Shown here: positions 1-5,949 of the stretch, piece by piece
Layout: every line of letters begins with the position of its first letter
How positions within the stretch are numbered: position 1 is the first letter of the stretch
Origin: Burkholderiales bacterium
GTDB taxonomy: Bacteria; Pseudomonadota; Gammaproteobacteria; Burkholderiales; Burkholderiaceae_D
Reading direction: 5' to 3'
Length of the DNA: 7,474 bases
NCBI GenBank assembly: GCA_005800405.1
Contig: SYFN01000042.1
Span: forward strand, 1 to 7,474
The notes under the pieces: generated by a model
Seen by the model: the letters and a program-made list of their open reading frames with translations, nothing else
What the model was told of the DNA's origin: nothing
The model's database searches: none
Position numbers and translations under genes: made by a program

Positions 1-1
1 C

Positions 2-43
2 CTAAAAAAGGCCGCCGCGTACTTTGCCAAGACATCCGAGTGA
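2..43 (+). CDS. IS3-family OrfA, C-terminal 13 codons (partial)
   Basis: Read in the frame beginning at base 2, the sequence encodes LKKAAAYFAKTSE and stops at TGA 41-43. This lysine- and alanine-rich ending followed by a small acidic tail is typical of the C-terminus of IS3-family OrfA, the helix-turn-helix DNA-binding partner of the transposase. Everything upstream is outside the window. Its stop codon overlaps the possible GTG start of orfB in the four bases GTGA (40-43), and orfB lies in the -1 frame relative to it, as expected when an OrfAB fusion is made by frameshifting. Confidence 0.8.
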   Translation, partial: LKKAAAYFAKTSE

Positions 44-51
44 GGTACGCG
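4..51 (+). promoter_or_regulatory. Programmed -1 ribosomal frameshift signal (A6G plus stem-loop)
   Basis: Bases 4-10 are the heptamer A AAA AAG in exact register with the orfA frame, the classic slippery site for -1 frameshifting in IS3-family elements. After a 5-base spacer, bases 16-27 can pair with 40-51 in a 12-bp stem: seven Watson-Crick pairs (CGCGTAC with GTACGCG), then a mix of G-U and Watson-Crick pairs, closing a 12-base loop. The stem covers the orfA stop and the GTG that could start orfB. Slipping at the heptamer continues as G-R-R-V-L-C-Q-D-I-R directly into OrfB. Pairing was done by hand; the layout matches known stimulatory structures. Confidence 0.8.
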
Positions 52-915
52 TTTATTAGAGAACAGCAAGCTGATTACGCCGTGCGCAGATTGTGCAAAA
101 TGATGGCGGTTCATCCAAGCGGCTACTACGCGTGGCTGGAGGCGCCTCATTGCCCTCGCGCGATCGAAGACAAGCGGCTGCTCGGCCATATCAAGCAATC
201 CTGGCTGGAAAGCGGCTCGGTCTATGGTTATCGCAAAGTACGGGATGACTTGCTCGCTTTGGGCGAGACCTGCGGCAAGCATCGTATCTACCGCTTGATG
301 CGTCAGGAGAAATTGCGCTCGCAGACAGGTTACCACCGGCGACCTAGCCCACAGGGCGGGCCAGCTGCCGTCATGGCGCCGAATCATCTGCAGCGACAGT
401 TTGATGTGCATGAACCCAATCGCGTTTGGGTCACGGACATCACCTATATCCGGACGTACGAAGGCTGGCTGTTCTTGTCTGCTGTGCTGGATTTATTTTC
501 GCGTCAGGTGATTGGCTGGTCGATGGGGCCGCGCATGGATCGGGATCTCGCCATCAACGCGCTACTCATGGCGGTGTGGCGTCGTCAGCCTCAATCGACC
601 GTCATGGTCCATTCCGATCAGGGTAGTCAATTCAGCAGCTATGACTGGCAAGCGTTTTTGAAGGCACATAATCTGCAGCCGAGCATGAGCCGGCGTGGTA
701 ACTGCCACGACAACGCCGTTGCTGAAAGCTTTTTCCAGTTGCTTAAACGGGAGCGTATTCGCCGCAAGATTTACGCGACCCGCAACGAGGCTAGACAAGA
801 TGTGTTTGATTACATCGAAATGTTTTACAACCCAAAACGCCGTCACGGCGTGAGTAATCGGCTCTCGCCGGTAGAATATGAAAAGCAGTACTTTGAGAGG
901 CTTGCTAGTGTCTAA
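40..915 (+). CDS. IS3-family transposase OrfB (DDE integrase core)
   Basis: This 291-residue protein is the catalytic half of an IS3-family transposase, which acts as the OrfAB fusion and moves the element by copy-out through a circular intermediate. An HTH_21-like region covers about residues 40-100, with the conserved YGYRKVRDDL segment at 62-71. An rve integrase core follows from about 120. The catalytic triad is D133 (in WVTDITY), D193 (in HSDQGSQF) and E229 (in AVAESFF), with 35 residues between the second Asp and the Glu and a Lys seven residues later (K236), all diagnostic of the family. Length is normal and there is no internal stop. The GTG at 40 has no good ribosome binding site and lies in the frameshift stem, so most functional product probably comes from frameshifting out of orfA. 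Confidence 0.95.
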   Translation: MRYAFIREQQADYAVRRLCKMMAVHPSGYYAWLEAPHCPRAIEDKRLLGHIKQSWLESGSVYGYRKVRDDLLALGETCGKHRIYRLMRQEKLRSQTGYHRRPSPQGGPAAVMAPNHLQRQFDVHEPNRVWVTDITYIRTYEGWLFLSAVLDLFSRQVIGWSMGPRMDRDLAINALLMAVWRRQPQSTVMVHSDQGSQFSSYDWQAFLKAHNLQPSMSRRGNCHDNAVAESFFQLLKRERIRRKIYATRNEARQDVFDYIEMFYNPKRRHGVSNRLSPVEYEKQYFERLASV

Positions 916-933
916 GATTTCCGGGGCGATTCA
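914..933 (+). repeat. Right terminal inverted repeat (IRR) of the IS3-family element
   Basis: The inward-reading complement begins TGAATCGCCCCGG, very like the terminal repeats of IS3-subgroup elements. It overlaps the last bases of the orfB stop codon, which is common in compact IS elements. The outer boundary at 933 follows the family rule that ends are 5'-TG...CA-3'. The left copy lies outside the window, so pairing is inferred. Confidence 0.75.
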
Positions 934-1093
934 CCGGCAGCATCCGACATGACTCACATCCGACAAGAAACAGATGTGTCGATTGTAACAAGAACGCAGA
1001 AAATAATGTGTAGTGCCTGTGTAGTTACTAAAAATGCATTTAAATTTTTAAAAAAAAGTAAAAATGACGTTTTACTGAGGTTTTTCGGGTAAA
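934..1093. other. AT-rich intergenic stretch between IS right end and truncated tRNA
   Basis: No gene is visible. The stretch from about 1000 to 1085 is strongly AT-rich, with runs of A and T around 1030-1065, unlike the balanced composition of the rest of the window. It begins directly outside the IS right end and stops where the tRNA-Leu sequence breaks off. A minus-strand reading frame crosses it but begins inside the tRNA remnant and has no ribosome binding site or protein-like composition. I read it as foreign or leftover DNA from a rearrangement, which is inference. Confidence 0.5.
941..965. repeat. Short direct repeat, CATCCGACA twice
   Basis: The nonamer CATCCGACA occurs at 941-949 and again at 957-965, a 16-base period, starting eight bases outside the IS right end. 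The copies are exact. It may be a small local duplication; its closeness to the IS end could be chance. Confidence 0.5.
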
Positions 1094-1142
1094 CGGAACT
1101 GCATTTTGAGTCCAGCGCGTCTACCAGTTCCACCACCGAGGC
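1094..1142 (-). pseudogene. tRNA-Leu(CAA), 5' half only, broken in the variable arm
   Basis: Read on the minus strand from 1142, the sequence gives a 7-base acceptor strand GCCTCGG, then TG, a leucine-type D-arm (GTGGAACTGGTAGACGC), and an anticodon arm CTGGA-CTCAAAA-TGCAG with anticodon CAA at loop positions 34-36. The anticodon stem has a G-G mismatch (base 30 against 40). After TTCCG at 1098-1094 the resemblance to a class II tRNA ends: there is no T-arm (no GGTTCGA-like sequence), no CCGAGGC to close the acceptor stem and no CCA before the IS. This is therefore a non-functional remnant. It lies about 70 bases downstream of phaB on the same strand. Reading frames through it that begin MVELVDALDS are the usual tRNA-Leu artefact. 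Confidence 0.8.
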
Positions 1143-1215
1143 ATTGCTGGATTGTTACCAGAACTCTGCGTTGCTTCAGTGCGCAGACAGGCCAGCGTTC
1201 GCCAGCTTGTTGGGT

Positions 1216-1956
1216 TTATTGCATATGCTGCCCGCCATTGATCGCGATATTGGCACCCGTCAGGAAGGCGGCCTCATCGGAAGCGAGATAGGCGACCAGC
1301 CCGGCGACTTCTTCTGGTTTGCCCAGACGACCCATAGGAATCTGCGGGATGATTTTGCTGTCCAGTACGTCCTGTGGAATCGCCGTTACCATCTTGGTGC
1401 CGATATAGCCGGGTGAAATCGTGTTGACGGTCACACCTTTACGCGCCACCTCCAGCGCAAGGGCTTTGCTGAAACCATGCATGCCGGCTTTCGCTGCTGA
1501 GTAGTTCGTCTGGCCGAATGCACCTTTCTGTCCGTTGACCGATGAGATATTGATGATGCGTCCCCAGCCACGATCGGTCATGCCGTCGCAGACCGGCTTG
1601 GTCATGTTGAACACCGAGTCCAGATTGGTTTTCATGACCGCATCCCAATTGGTCTTGTCCATTTTCTTGAAAGTCATGTCGCGCGTGATACCCGCGTTAT
1701 TGACCAGGACATCGACGGGCCCCATATTTTTGGCGATTTGCGCGATACATTCCTGCGCAGACTCAAAGCTGGCGACGTCACATGGATACGCGCGGAAGTG
1801 ATAGCCCTTGGCATTCATTTCTTCCAGCCATGCTGACACCTTTGTGTTGCCGGGAGAGTAGGTGGTGGCGACGTCATATCCCATGTCAGCCATCTTCATG
1901 CAGATAGCTTCACCCAGACCGCCCATGCCGCCTGTGACTAAAGTAACTCGACTCAT
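1216..1956 (-). CDS. phaB: Acetoacetyl-CoA reductase (NADPH-dependent, SDR family)
   Basis: The enzyme reduces acetoacetyl-CoA to (R)-3-hydroxybutyryl-CoA, the second step of poly-3-hydroxybutyrate synthesis, in the cytoplasm. It has 246 residues, the same length as the Cupriavidus enzyme. The cofactor-binding TGGMGGLG is at residues 8-15, the NNAG motif at 86-89, and the short-chain dehydrogenase catalytic residues are N111, S139, Y152 and K156 (YSAAK). The PhaB-typical stretches DRGWGRIINISSVNGQKG and PGYIGTKMV are present, as is a C-terminal NGGQHMQ like that of PhaB. The ATG at 1956 has an AAGGAG ribosome binding site five bases upstream (1967-1962). It follows phaA by 66 bases on the same strand, probably as one transcript. 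Function by family is confident; cofactor preference is inferred from family. Confidence 0.95.
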   Translation of the reverse strand: MSRVTLVTGGMGGLGEAICMKMADMGYDVATTYSPGNTKVSAWLEEMNAKGYHFRAYPCDVASFESAQECIAQIAKNMGPVDVLVNNAGITRDMTFKKMDKTNWDAVMKTNLDSVFNMTKPVCDGMTDRGWGRIINISSVNGQKGAFGQTNYSAAKAGMHGFSKALALEVARKGVTVNTISPGYIGTKMVTAIPQDVLDSKIIPQIPMGRLGKPEEVAGLVAYLASDEAAFLTGANIAINGGQHMQ

Positions 1957-2022
1957 ATGTGCTCCTTAGTTGTGATGTGATTCATTTGGCAGTGCGATGC
2001 TTGCGGCACAGCCTGTTAAAAA

Positions 2023-3198
2023 TCAGCGCTCTACTGCCAGGGCGACGCCCATGCCGCCACCAATGCATAAACTGGCCAGTCTGCGCTTGGCATCGCGCCG
2101 GATCATCTCGTGGATCAACGTCACCAATACCCGGCAGCCCGATGCACCGATCGGGTGTCCGATCGCGATCGCGCCACCGTTGACATTGATCTTGCTGGTG
2201 TCCCAGCCCATTTCCTTGTTAACGGCGATGGCCTGTGCAGCGAATGCTTCATTGATCTCCATGAGATCCAGATCCTTCGGCGTCCAGCCTGCTCGTTTCA
2301 GGCATAACTGACTCGCTGATACCGGACCCATACCCATGATGCTGGGATCCAGTCCGGAGGAAGCGTAGGCCCGTATCTCGACCAGTGGCTTCAGGCCGAG
2401 TTGACTGGCCCTGCTGGCGCTCATCATCATCACCGCGGCTGCCCCGTCATTGATGCCAGACGCATTACCCGCAGTCACCGTACCATCTTTGTTGAACGCA
2501 GGACGGAGTGCCGACAATGCCTCCAGTGTGCTGCCTGTCTTGATGTACTCGTCGTTGTCAAAAATGATGCTACCTTTTTTACCTGTAATTTCCAGCGGGA
2601 GGATTTCATCCTTGAATTTACTGACTTTTTGCGCGGCTTCCGCTTTATTTTGTGAAGCGAGCGCGAATTCATCTTGCTCGGCGCGTGAAATATTGAATTT
2701 CTTTGCCACGTTCTCTGCGGTGACGCCCATGTGATACTGGTTGTAGACGTCCCAGAGTCCATCGACAATCATTGTGTCCGTCAGTTTCGCATCGCCCATG
2801 CGAAAGCCATCGCGTGAGTTGGGCAACACATGGGGCGATGCGCTCATGTTTTCCTGACCACCTGCAATGATGATCTCGGCATCGCCGCAACGCAAAGCTT
2901 GTGCTACCAAGTGTGTGGCCTTGAGTCCGCTTCCGCATACTTTGTTGATATTCATGGCCGGTACATGGTTCGGTAGACCACTGCGTATGACTGATTGACG
3001 TGCAGCATTTTGTCCAACGCCTGCTGTCAGTACTTGTCCTAGAATGACTTCACTGATCAGTGAAGGATCAACCCCTGTCTGTGCGAGCAGACCTTTGAGC
3101 ACATGTGCGCCTAATTCAGTCGCAGGTATCTTGGCAAGCGTTCCTCCGAATTTCCCCACCGCAGTTCTGGCGGCCGCGACGATCACAATTTCATCCAT
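2023..3198 (-). CDS. phaA: Acetyl-CoA C-acetyltransferase (beta-ketothiolase)
   Basis: This biosynthetic thiolase condenses two acetyl-CoA to acetoacetyl-CoA, which PhaB then reduces. It has 391 residues, normal for the family. The acylated cysteine is C88 in NKVCGSGLKA, the histidine is H348 in AIGHPIGASG, and the second catalytic cysteine is C378 in LCIGGGMG. Other thiolase signatures include GGQENMS, NASGINDGAAA and EINEAFAAQ. The ATG at 3198 is preceded by GGAG at 3209-3206 with seven bases of spacing, supporting this start. It is the upstream gene of a phaA-phaB pair; neither phaC (PHA synthase) nor the regulator phaR is in the window. I found no convincing promoter in the upstream non-coding stretch. 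Other thiolases share the fold, but pairing with phaB makes the PHA role likely. Confidence 0.95.
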   Translation of the reverse strand: MDEIVIVAAARTAVGKFGGTLAKIPATELGAHVLKGLLAQTGVDPSLISEVILGQVLTAGVGQNAARQSVIRSGLPNHVPAMNINKVCGSGLKATHLVAQALRCGDAEIIIAGGQENMSASPHVLPNSRDGFRMGDAKLTDTMIVDGLWDVYNQYHMGVTAENVAKKFNISRAEQDEFALASQNKAEAAQKVSKFKDEILPLEITGKKGSIIFDNDEYIKTGSTLEALSALRPAFNKDGTVTAGNASGINDGAAAVMMMSASRASQLGLKPLVEIRAYASSGLDPSIMGMGPVSASQLCLKRAGWTPKDLDLMEINEAFAAQAIAVNKEMGWDTSKINVNGGAIAIGHPIGASGCRVLVTLIHEMIRRDAKRRLASLCIGGGMGVALAVER

Positions 3199-3619
3199 TA
3201 TTATTCTCCGGTGACTGAATTCATAATCTGTAAATCAAAAACAGGCATGCAAACGATTCGACGTCATGAAAGGTCGGCTCGCGAAAAGCGGTCTATATTA
3301 ACGATCGGCTATCTCATGGAATTGATAGTCGTCAAAACTTTCCCCGATCAGTGATGGAGCAGACGTTTCGACGCAAACGCTCATTCGTGAGGAGATGATC
3401 TCCTGCAAAGCGAAGGTTGCTAAAAACAGAATTATAAAAGGGGTCTGACAACACCTGGGTTCGCGAGCGGCCCCATTGCCCTGGGTATCGCAACCGATAT
3501 TTTATTGGTTCACCTGCTGCTTCAATATGGCTGCATGATATCGCGGCGCTTCGGGTCGGCGAAGGAAATTTCAAGTCCGAAAAGCCGATCGGTACAAAAT
3601 TCAAAAGAAGATTATCAAA
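3199..3619. other. Non-coding gap between the exonuclease gene and phaA
   Basis: About 420 bases without a convincing gene. A minus-strand reading frame (3332-3604, 90 codons from a TTG start) has no ribosome binding site. It contains one protein-like stretch, GEPIKYRLRYPGQW, encoded around 3470-3515, that loosely recalls the LRYPGQW segment before the core of Rhs-repeat proteins, so an eroded gene end is possible. A 15-base near-palindrome lies at 3390-3404. The phaA promoter should be in this gap; TTGACG occurs on the minus strand at 3335-3330, but no good -10 hexamer sits at the right distance, so I do not call one. No intrinsic terminator with a T-run is evident after the exonuclease gene. 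Confidence 0.6.
3390..3404. repeat. Near-perfect 15-bp palindrome, AGGAGAT-G-ATCTCCT
   Basis: Seven-base arms are separated by one base. The symmetry does not extend outward. At about 190 bases upstream of the phaA start it could be a regulator binding site, but nothing ties it to a known factor and it may be chance. The one-base centre makes an RNA hairpin unlikely. Confidence 0.4.
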
Positions 3620-5074
3620 TTAAGATGAGTTTTCCATCGTTACCTCGCTCAGCGTCCGCACCGTGAGATGTTGTTTCATCAAAGCTTTGCTGAGAATCTT
3701 GTAAGTCTCCATGTCGAACACTGGCCGAGCAGGAGAGTTTTCGATCAGATCCTGTAAGGCTTCCTCAGGTTCTGCGGTACCCAGATAACACCAGTTATTC
3801 ACCCAATGTACGGCCGATTTGCCCTGAGCACCTTTTTCAATCAGGCCAACTGCGCCCTCAAAAGGCCAGGTCTTCACGCGGAGTCCCGAGAGCGCTGTCA
3901 GTAAGCGCGCGTGATGCAAGGCCTCGGGCTCCTTGCCGATGCAGACACCTTTGCAGCGCTGCAGCTGCCACCCGAAGCACGGTTTGTTGGATTGCGCACG
4001 TCCCTCAAGGCCGATTTGCACTAGGCATAACTGATGATGCTCCGCTAGTTCTCGCAGCGTGCTCTCCGCTTTGCGTTTGGAGCTGAATAAACCGTAGACC
4101 GTATCCGTACGACCAAAATCTGCGTCGCTGGCATTACTGAGCTCAGGCGGCGCATAAACGCCTGCATCGACTTTCGCTCGCCAGGCACACAAACTGCCCT
4201 GACGTCGCAATTTGCGGTTATGGATATGCTGCAGCGATTTAACCAGTTGTGCCTCAAGGAGCAGAGCACCGATTTCACCGACGGTTTCACGCCACTCGAT
4301 GCGATGCAGTTGTTGGGCGAGACGCATGTCCTTATAGAGTTTATGATCAGCACTGAAGTGTGACATCACGCGCTGACGCAGATGAACACTTTTTCCGACG
4401 TACAGTGGCAAATCATTTTCGCCATAAAACAGATACACTCCTGGCGTGTCAGGCAAACGATCCAGTGCGTCACTGGGAAGATGTGATGGAAGGCTGGGTC
4501 GCTGTAATAAGGTTTTCACAGCGGGTATCAGTACATCCTGAGGCACTTGCTGCTCCAGTGTTTGCCAGAACTGCCAGATCAGATCTGCATCAGCCAGTGC
4601 GCGGTGCCGTGCATCCGCCTTGAGCTGATGCCGTGAAATGAGAGCATCAAGGCTGTGACGTGACTCATTAGGGAAAAGCGCGCGCGAAAGTTTGACGGTA
4701 CACAGTACTTCGGAGCGGAAGCTGTAGCCGACCTCGCTAAAAGCATTACGCAGAAAACCGTAATCAAAGCGTGCATTGTGTGCAATGAACAAGGTGCCCT
4801 CTAAACGCTCATGCAATGCCGCTGCCAGTTGTGCAAAGGATGGCGCGGTGCGCACCATCTCATTGCTGATGCCCGTCAAGCTCTGAATGAATGCTGGAAT
4901 CGACACACTGGGATTGACCAAACTGGACCAGTGTGTGGCGTTGCCCCTGCGGTCAACTTCGACTAATCCAATCTCGGTAATACGATCTATCGTCGGGTTG
5001 GCACCTGTGGTTTCCAGATAGATGAAGATCAGTTTCTCGAAGTCCATGCAGGAAGGGTGTGGAGAGTCAAACAT
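3620..5074 (-). CDS. DnaQ-like exonuclease / GIY-YIG (Cho-UvrC-like) fusion protein
   Basis: A 484-residue protein with two nuclease modules. Residues about 14-175 form a DEDDh 3'-5' exonuclease fold like DNA polymerase III epsilon: IYLETTG (17-24), HNARFD (D104) and HRALADAD (H157, D162). Residues about 208-290 form a GIY-YIG domain as in UvrC/Cho, with GVY 212-214, YVG 225-227, R235, E274 in LLLEAQLVK and N286. A cysteine cluster (C366, C374, C378) in CFGWQLQRCKGVC follows, like the UvrC linker region. This architecture is known in bacteria and is thought to act in DNA repair. The odd point is residue 19: the family has Asp in DLETTG, here it is Tyr (codon TAT, 5020-5018), so exonuclease activity is doubtful while the GIY-YIG residues look intact. 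The start is uncertain: ATG 5074 and ATG 5047 both lack a clear ribosome binding site. Confidence 0.88.
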   Translation of the reverse strand: MFDSPHPSCMDFEKLIFIYLETTGANPTIDRITEIGLVEVDRRGNATHWSSLVNPSVSIPAFIQSLTGISNEMVRTAPSFAQLAAALHERLEGTLFIAHNARFDYGFLRNAFSEVGYSFRSEVLCTVKLSRALFPNESRHSLDALISRHQLKADARHRALADADLIWQFWQTLEQQVPQDVLIPAVKTLLQRPSLPSHLPSDALDRLPDTPGVYLFYGENDLPLYVGKSVHLRQRVMSHFSADHKLYKDMRLAQQLHRIEWRETVGEIGALLLEAQLVKSLQHIHNRKLRRQGSLCAWRAKVDAGVYAPPELSNASDADFGRTDTVYGLFSSKRKAESTLRELAEHHQLCLVQIGLEGRAQSNKPCFGWQLQRCKGVCIGKEPEALHHARLLTALSGLRVKTWPFEGAVGLIEKGAQGKSAVHWVNNWCYLGTAEPEEALQDLIENSPARPVFDMETYKILSKALMKQHLTVRTLSEVTMENSS

Positions 5075-5142
5075 TACCGAGATCGATATGCGAAATTGGG
5101 AGTCTAGACCTTTTCAAGGCTATCGTCAGGAGAGGGGTAATC

Positions 5143-5166
5143 ATGGAATCACAAGTCACAGACTAA
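5143..5166 (+). CDS. Seven-codon leader ORF or interrupted original start of the downstream gene
   Basis: ATG at 5143 opens MESQVTD and stops at TAA 5164-5166. It has a strong purine-rich ribosome binding site, AGGAGAGGGG at 5128-5137, better than that of the following gene. It is in the same frame as the membrane protein gene at 5179, and the bases between would read GASL, so the whole could be an ancestral N-terminus broken by a stop. Alternatively it is a short leader peptide whose termination feeds initiation at 5179: the stop codon overlaps the AAGGTG that serves as the next ribosome binding site. The sequence alone does not decide between these. Confidence 0.35.
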   Translation: MESQVTD

Positions 5167-5178
5167 GGTGCTTCGCTG

Positions 5179-5898
5179 ATGGCATCATTCACCAGCGCGA
5201 TGTCGCTTTTCTTTGCTGCCATACCGCGCCTGTTTGGCTTTATCGTCATTGTCATCGTAGGGTGGATCGTGTCTGCGCTGCTGGCCAAGGCGATTGCCTT
5301 ACTGTTACGCAAGGCGCATTTCAATCAACTTGCTGAACGCTCCGGCTTCGCGGACTTTGTCAGCAAGACGGGTACTGAGACAGATTCAGCCGGCATGACT
5401 GCATCCATCGCAAACTGGTTTGTGCGGCTCATCGTGATCGTCGTTGCCTTTGATGCACTGGGATTGCTAGCAGTATCTGAAGCACTGCGCGATCTCCTTT
5501 TATGGTTGCCCAACCTTGCTGTCGCGCTGGTGGTGCTGGTCATCGGTGGTATCGCCGCCAACGCGGTATCGAAACTAGTGCGTGGGATGACGGCCGAAGC
5601 CGACCTTGATAATTCTGATTTCCTCGCCAAACTCGCCTCGATGGCGGTGTGGGCCTTCACCGTTGTTGTGGCTGTGAGCCAGATTGGTGTGGCAACGACG
5701 TTAGTCAACATGCGATTCATGGCCGTGGTTGGTGCTTTTGCAATTGCATTGGGACTCGCCTTTGGTTTGGGCGGACGGGATACGGCGAGTGAAATCATTC
5801 GCACCTGGAACCGGCGGGCGCGAACCAAGCGGAGCAAAACAGACAAAGACGTAGGTGCTGACAGCGCCGCAAGTGTGAGCACGAAAAAGGGCATGTGA
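5179..5898 (+). CDS. Small mechanosensitive-channel-like membrane protein (CmpX/TM_helix type)
   Basis: A 239-residue inner-membrane protein with about five hydrophobic helices: roughly residues 15-43, 77-99, 106-131, 150-172 and 178-199. The repeated pattern of a conserved TM helix with glycines (IVIVGW, VVLVIGG, ending FGLGGRDTASEI) matches the TM_helix family related to the MscS pore helix and to Pseudomonas CmpX. It lacks the MscS beta domain; after residue 210 only a basic, Ser/Lys-rich tail remains. The role in family members is poorly defined (envelope stress or osmotic response is suggested). The first Met after an in-frame stop (5164) is ATG 5179, with AAGGTG at 5165-5170 as a modest ribosome binding site. 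It is divergent from the nuclease gene and convergent with glnS. Family confidence is good; channel activity is unproven. Confidence 0.85.
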   Translation: MASFTSAMSLFFAAIPRLFGFIVIVIVGWIVSALLAKAIALLLRKAHFNQLAERSGFADFVSKTGTETDSAGMTASIANWFVRLIVIVVAFDALGLLAVSEALRDLLLWLPNLAVALVVLVIGGIAANAVSKLVRGMTAEADLDNSDFLAKLASMAVWAFTVVVAVSQIGVATTLVNMRFMAVVGAFAIALGLAFGLGGRDTASEIIRTWNRRARTKRSKTDKDVGADSAASVSTKKGM

Positions 5899-5921
5899 AG
5901 CAAGGCTGGCCGGATAAATTT

Positions 5922-5944
5922 CTAACGTCTTCGTAAAGTGTTAG
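5922..5944. terminator. Weak hairpin between convergent genes, possible terminator
   Basis: CTAAC at 5922-5926 pairs with GTTAG at 5940-5944, with a few weaker inner pairs, in the 51-base gap between two converging genes. Neither side has a convincing T-run (only a short AAATTT flank), so this is a weak candidate based mainly on position. Confidence 0.2.
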
Positions 5945-5949
5945 CGCGC

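Larger units (their letters stand above)
1..933 (+). mobile_element. IS3-family insertion sequence, right-hand part only
   Basis: The window opens inside the last codons of orfA and contains the frameshift signal, a complete orfB and a right terminal repeat, the standard order of the 3' part of an IS3-family element. The right end is placed at 933 because the sequence just after the orfB stop (914-933) reads, on the minus strand, TGAATCGCCCCGGAAATCTT, closely resembling the TGAACCGCCCCGG type of IS3-subgroup ends. The left end, most of orfA and the left target duplication lie before position 1, so the 3-4 bp duplication expected of this family cannot be tested. The coding part looks intact, so the element may be active. 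Family assignment is confident; I cannot name the element. Confidence 0.9.

Noticed and set aside
954..1136. A 60-codon minus-strand reading frame beginning MVELVDALDSKC
   Set aside because: Its first part is a translation of the tRNA-Leu remnant, a well-known annotation artefact, and the rest runs through AT-rich non-coding DNA.
1094..1142. Group I intron splitting the tRNA-Leu gene
   Set aside because: The sequence runs continuously past the anticodon into the variable arm, no intron core is recognisable, and no 3' exon occurs before the IS.
1165..1187. TCTGCG...CGCAGA hairpin between phaB and the tRNA remnant as a terminator
   Set aside because: A six-base stem with an 11-base loop and no T-run on either strand; not enough to call.
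3307..3335. Sigma-70 promoter for phaA using TTGACG on the minus strand
   Set aside because: At 17 bases spacing the -10 position reads ATAGCC, a poor match, and the better TATAGA (3297-3292) is too far away.
5325..5903. A 192-codon minus-strand reading frame opposite the membrane protein gene
   Set aside because: It is antisense to a clearly coding gene, is rich in Ala, Ser and Thr as expected of a mirror frame, and has no recognisable domain.
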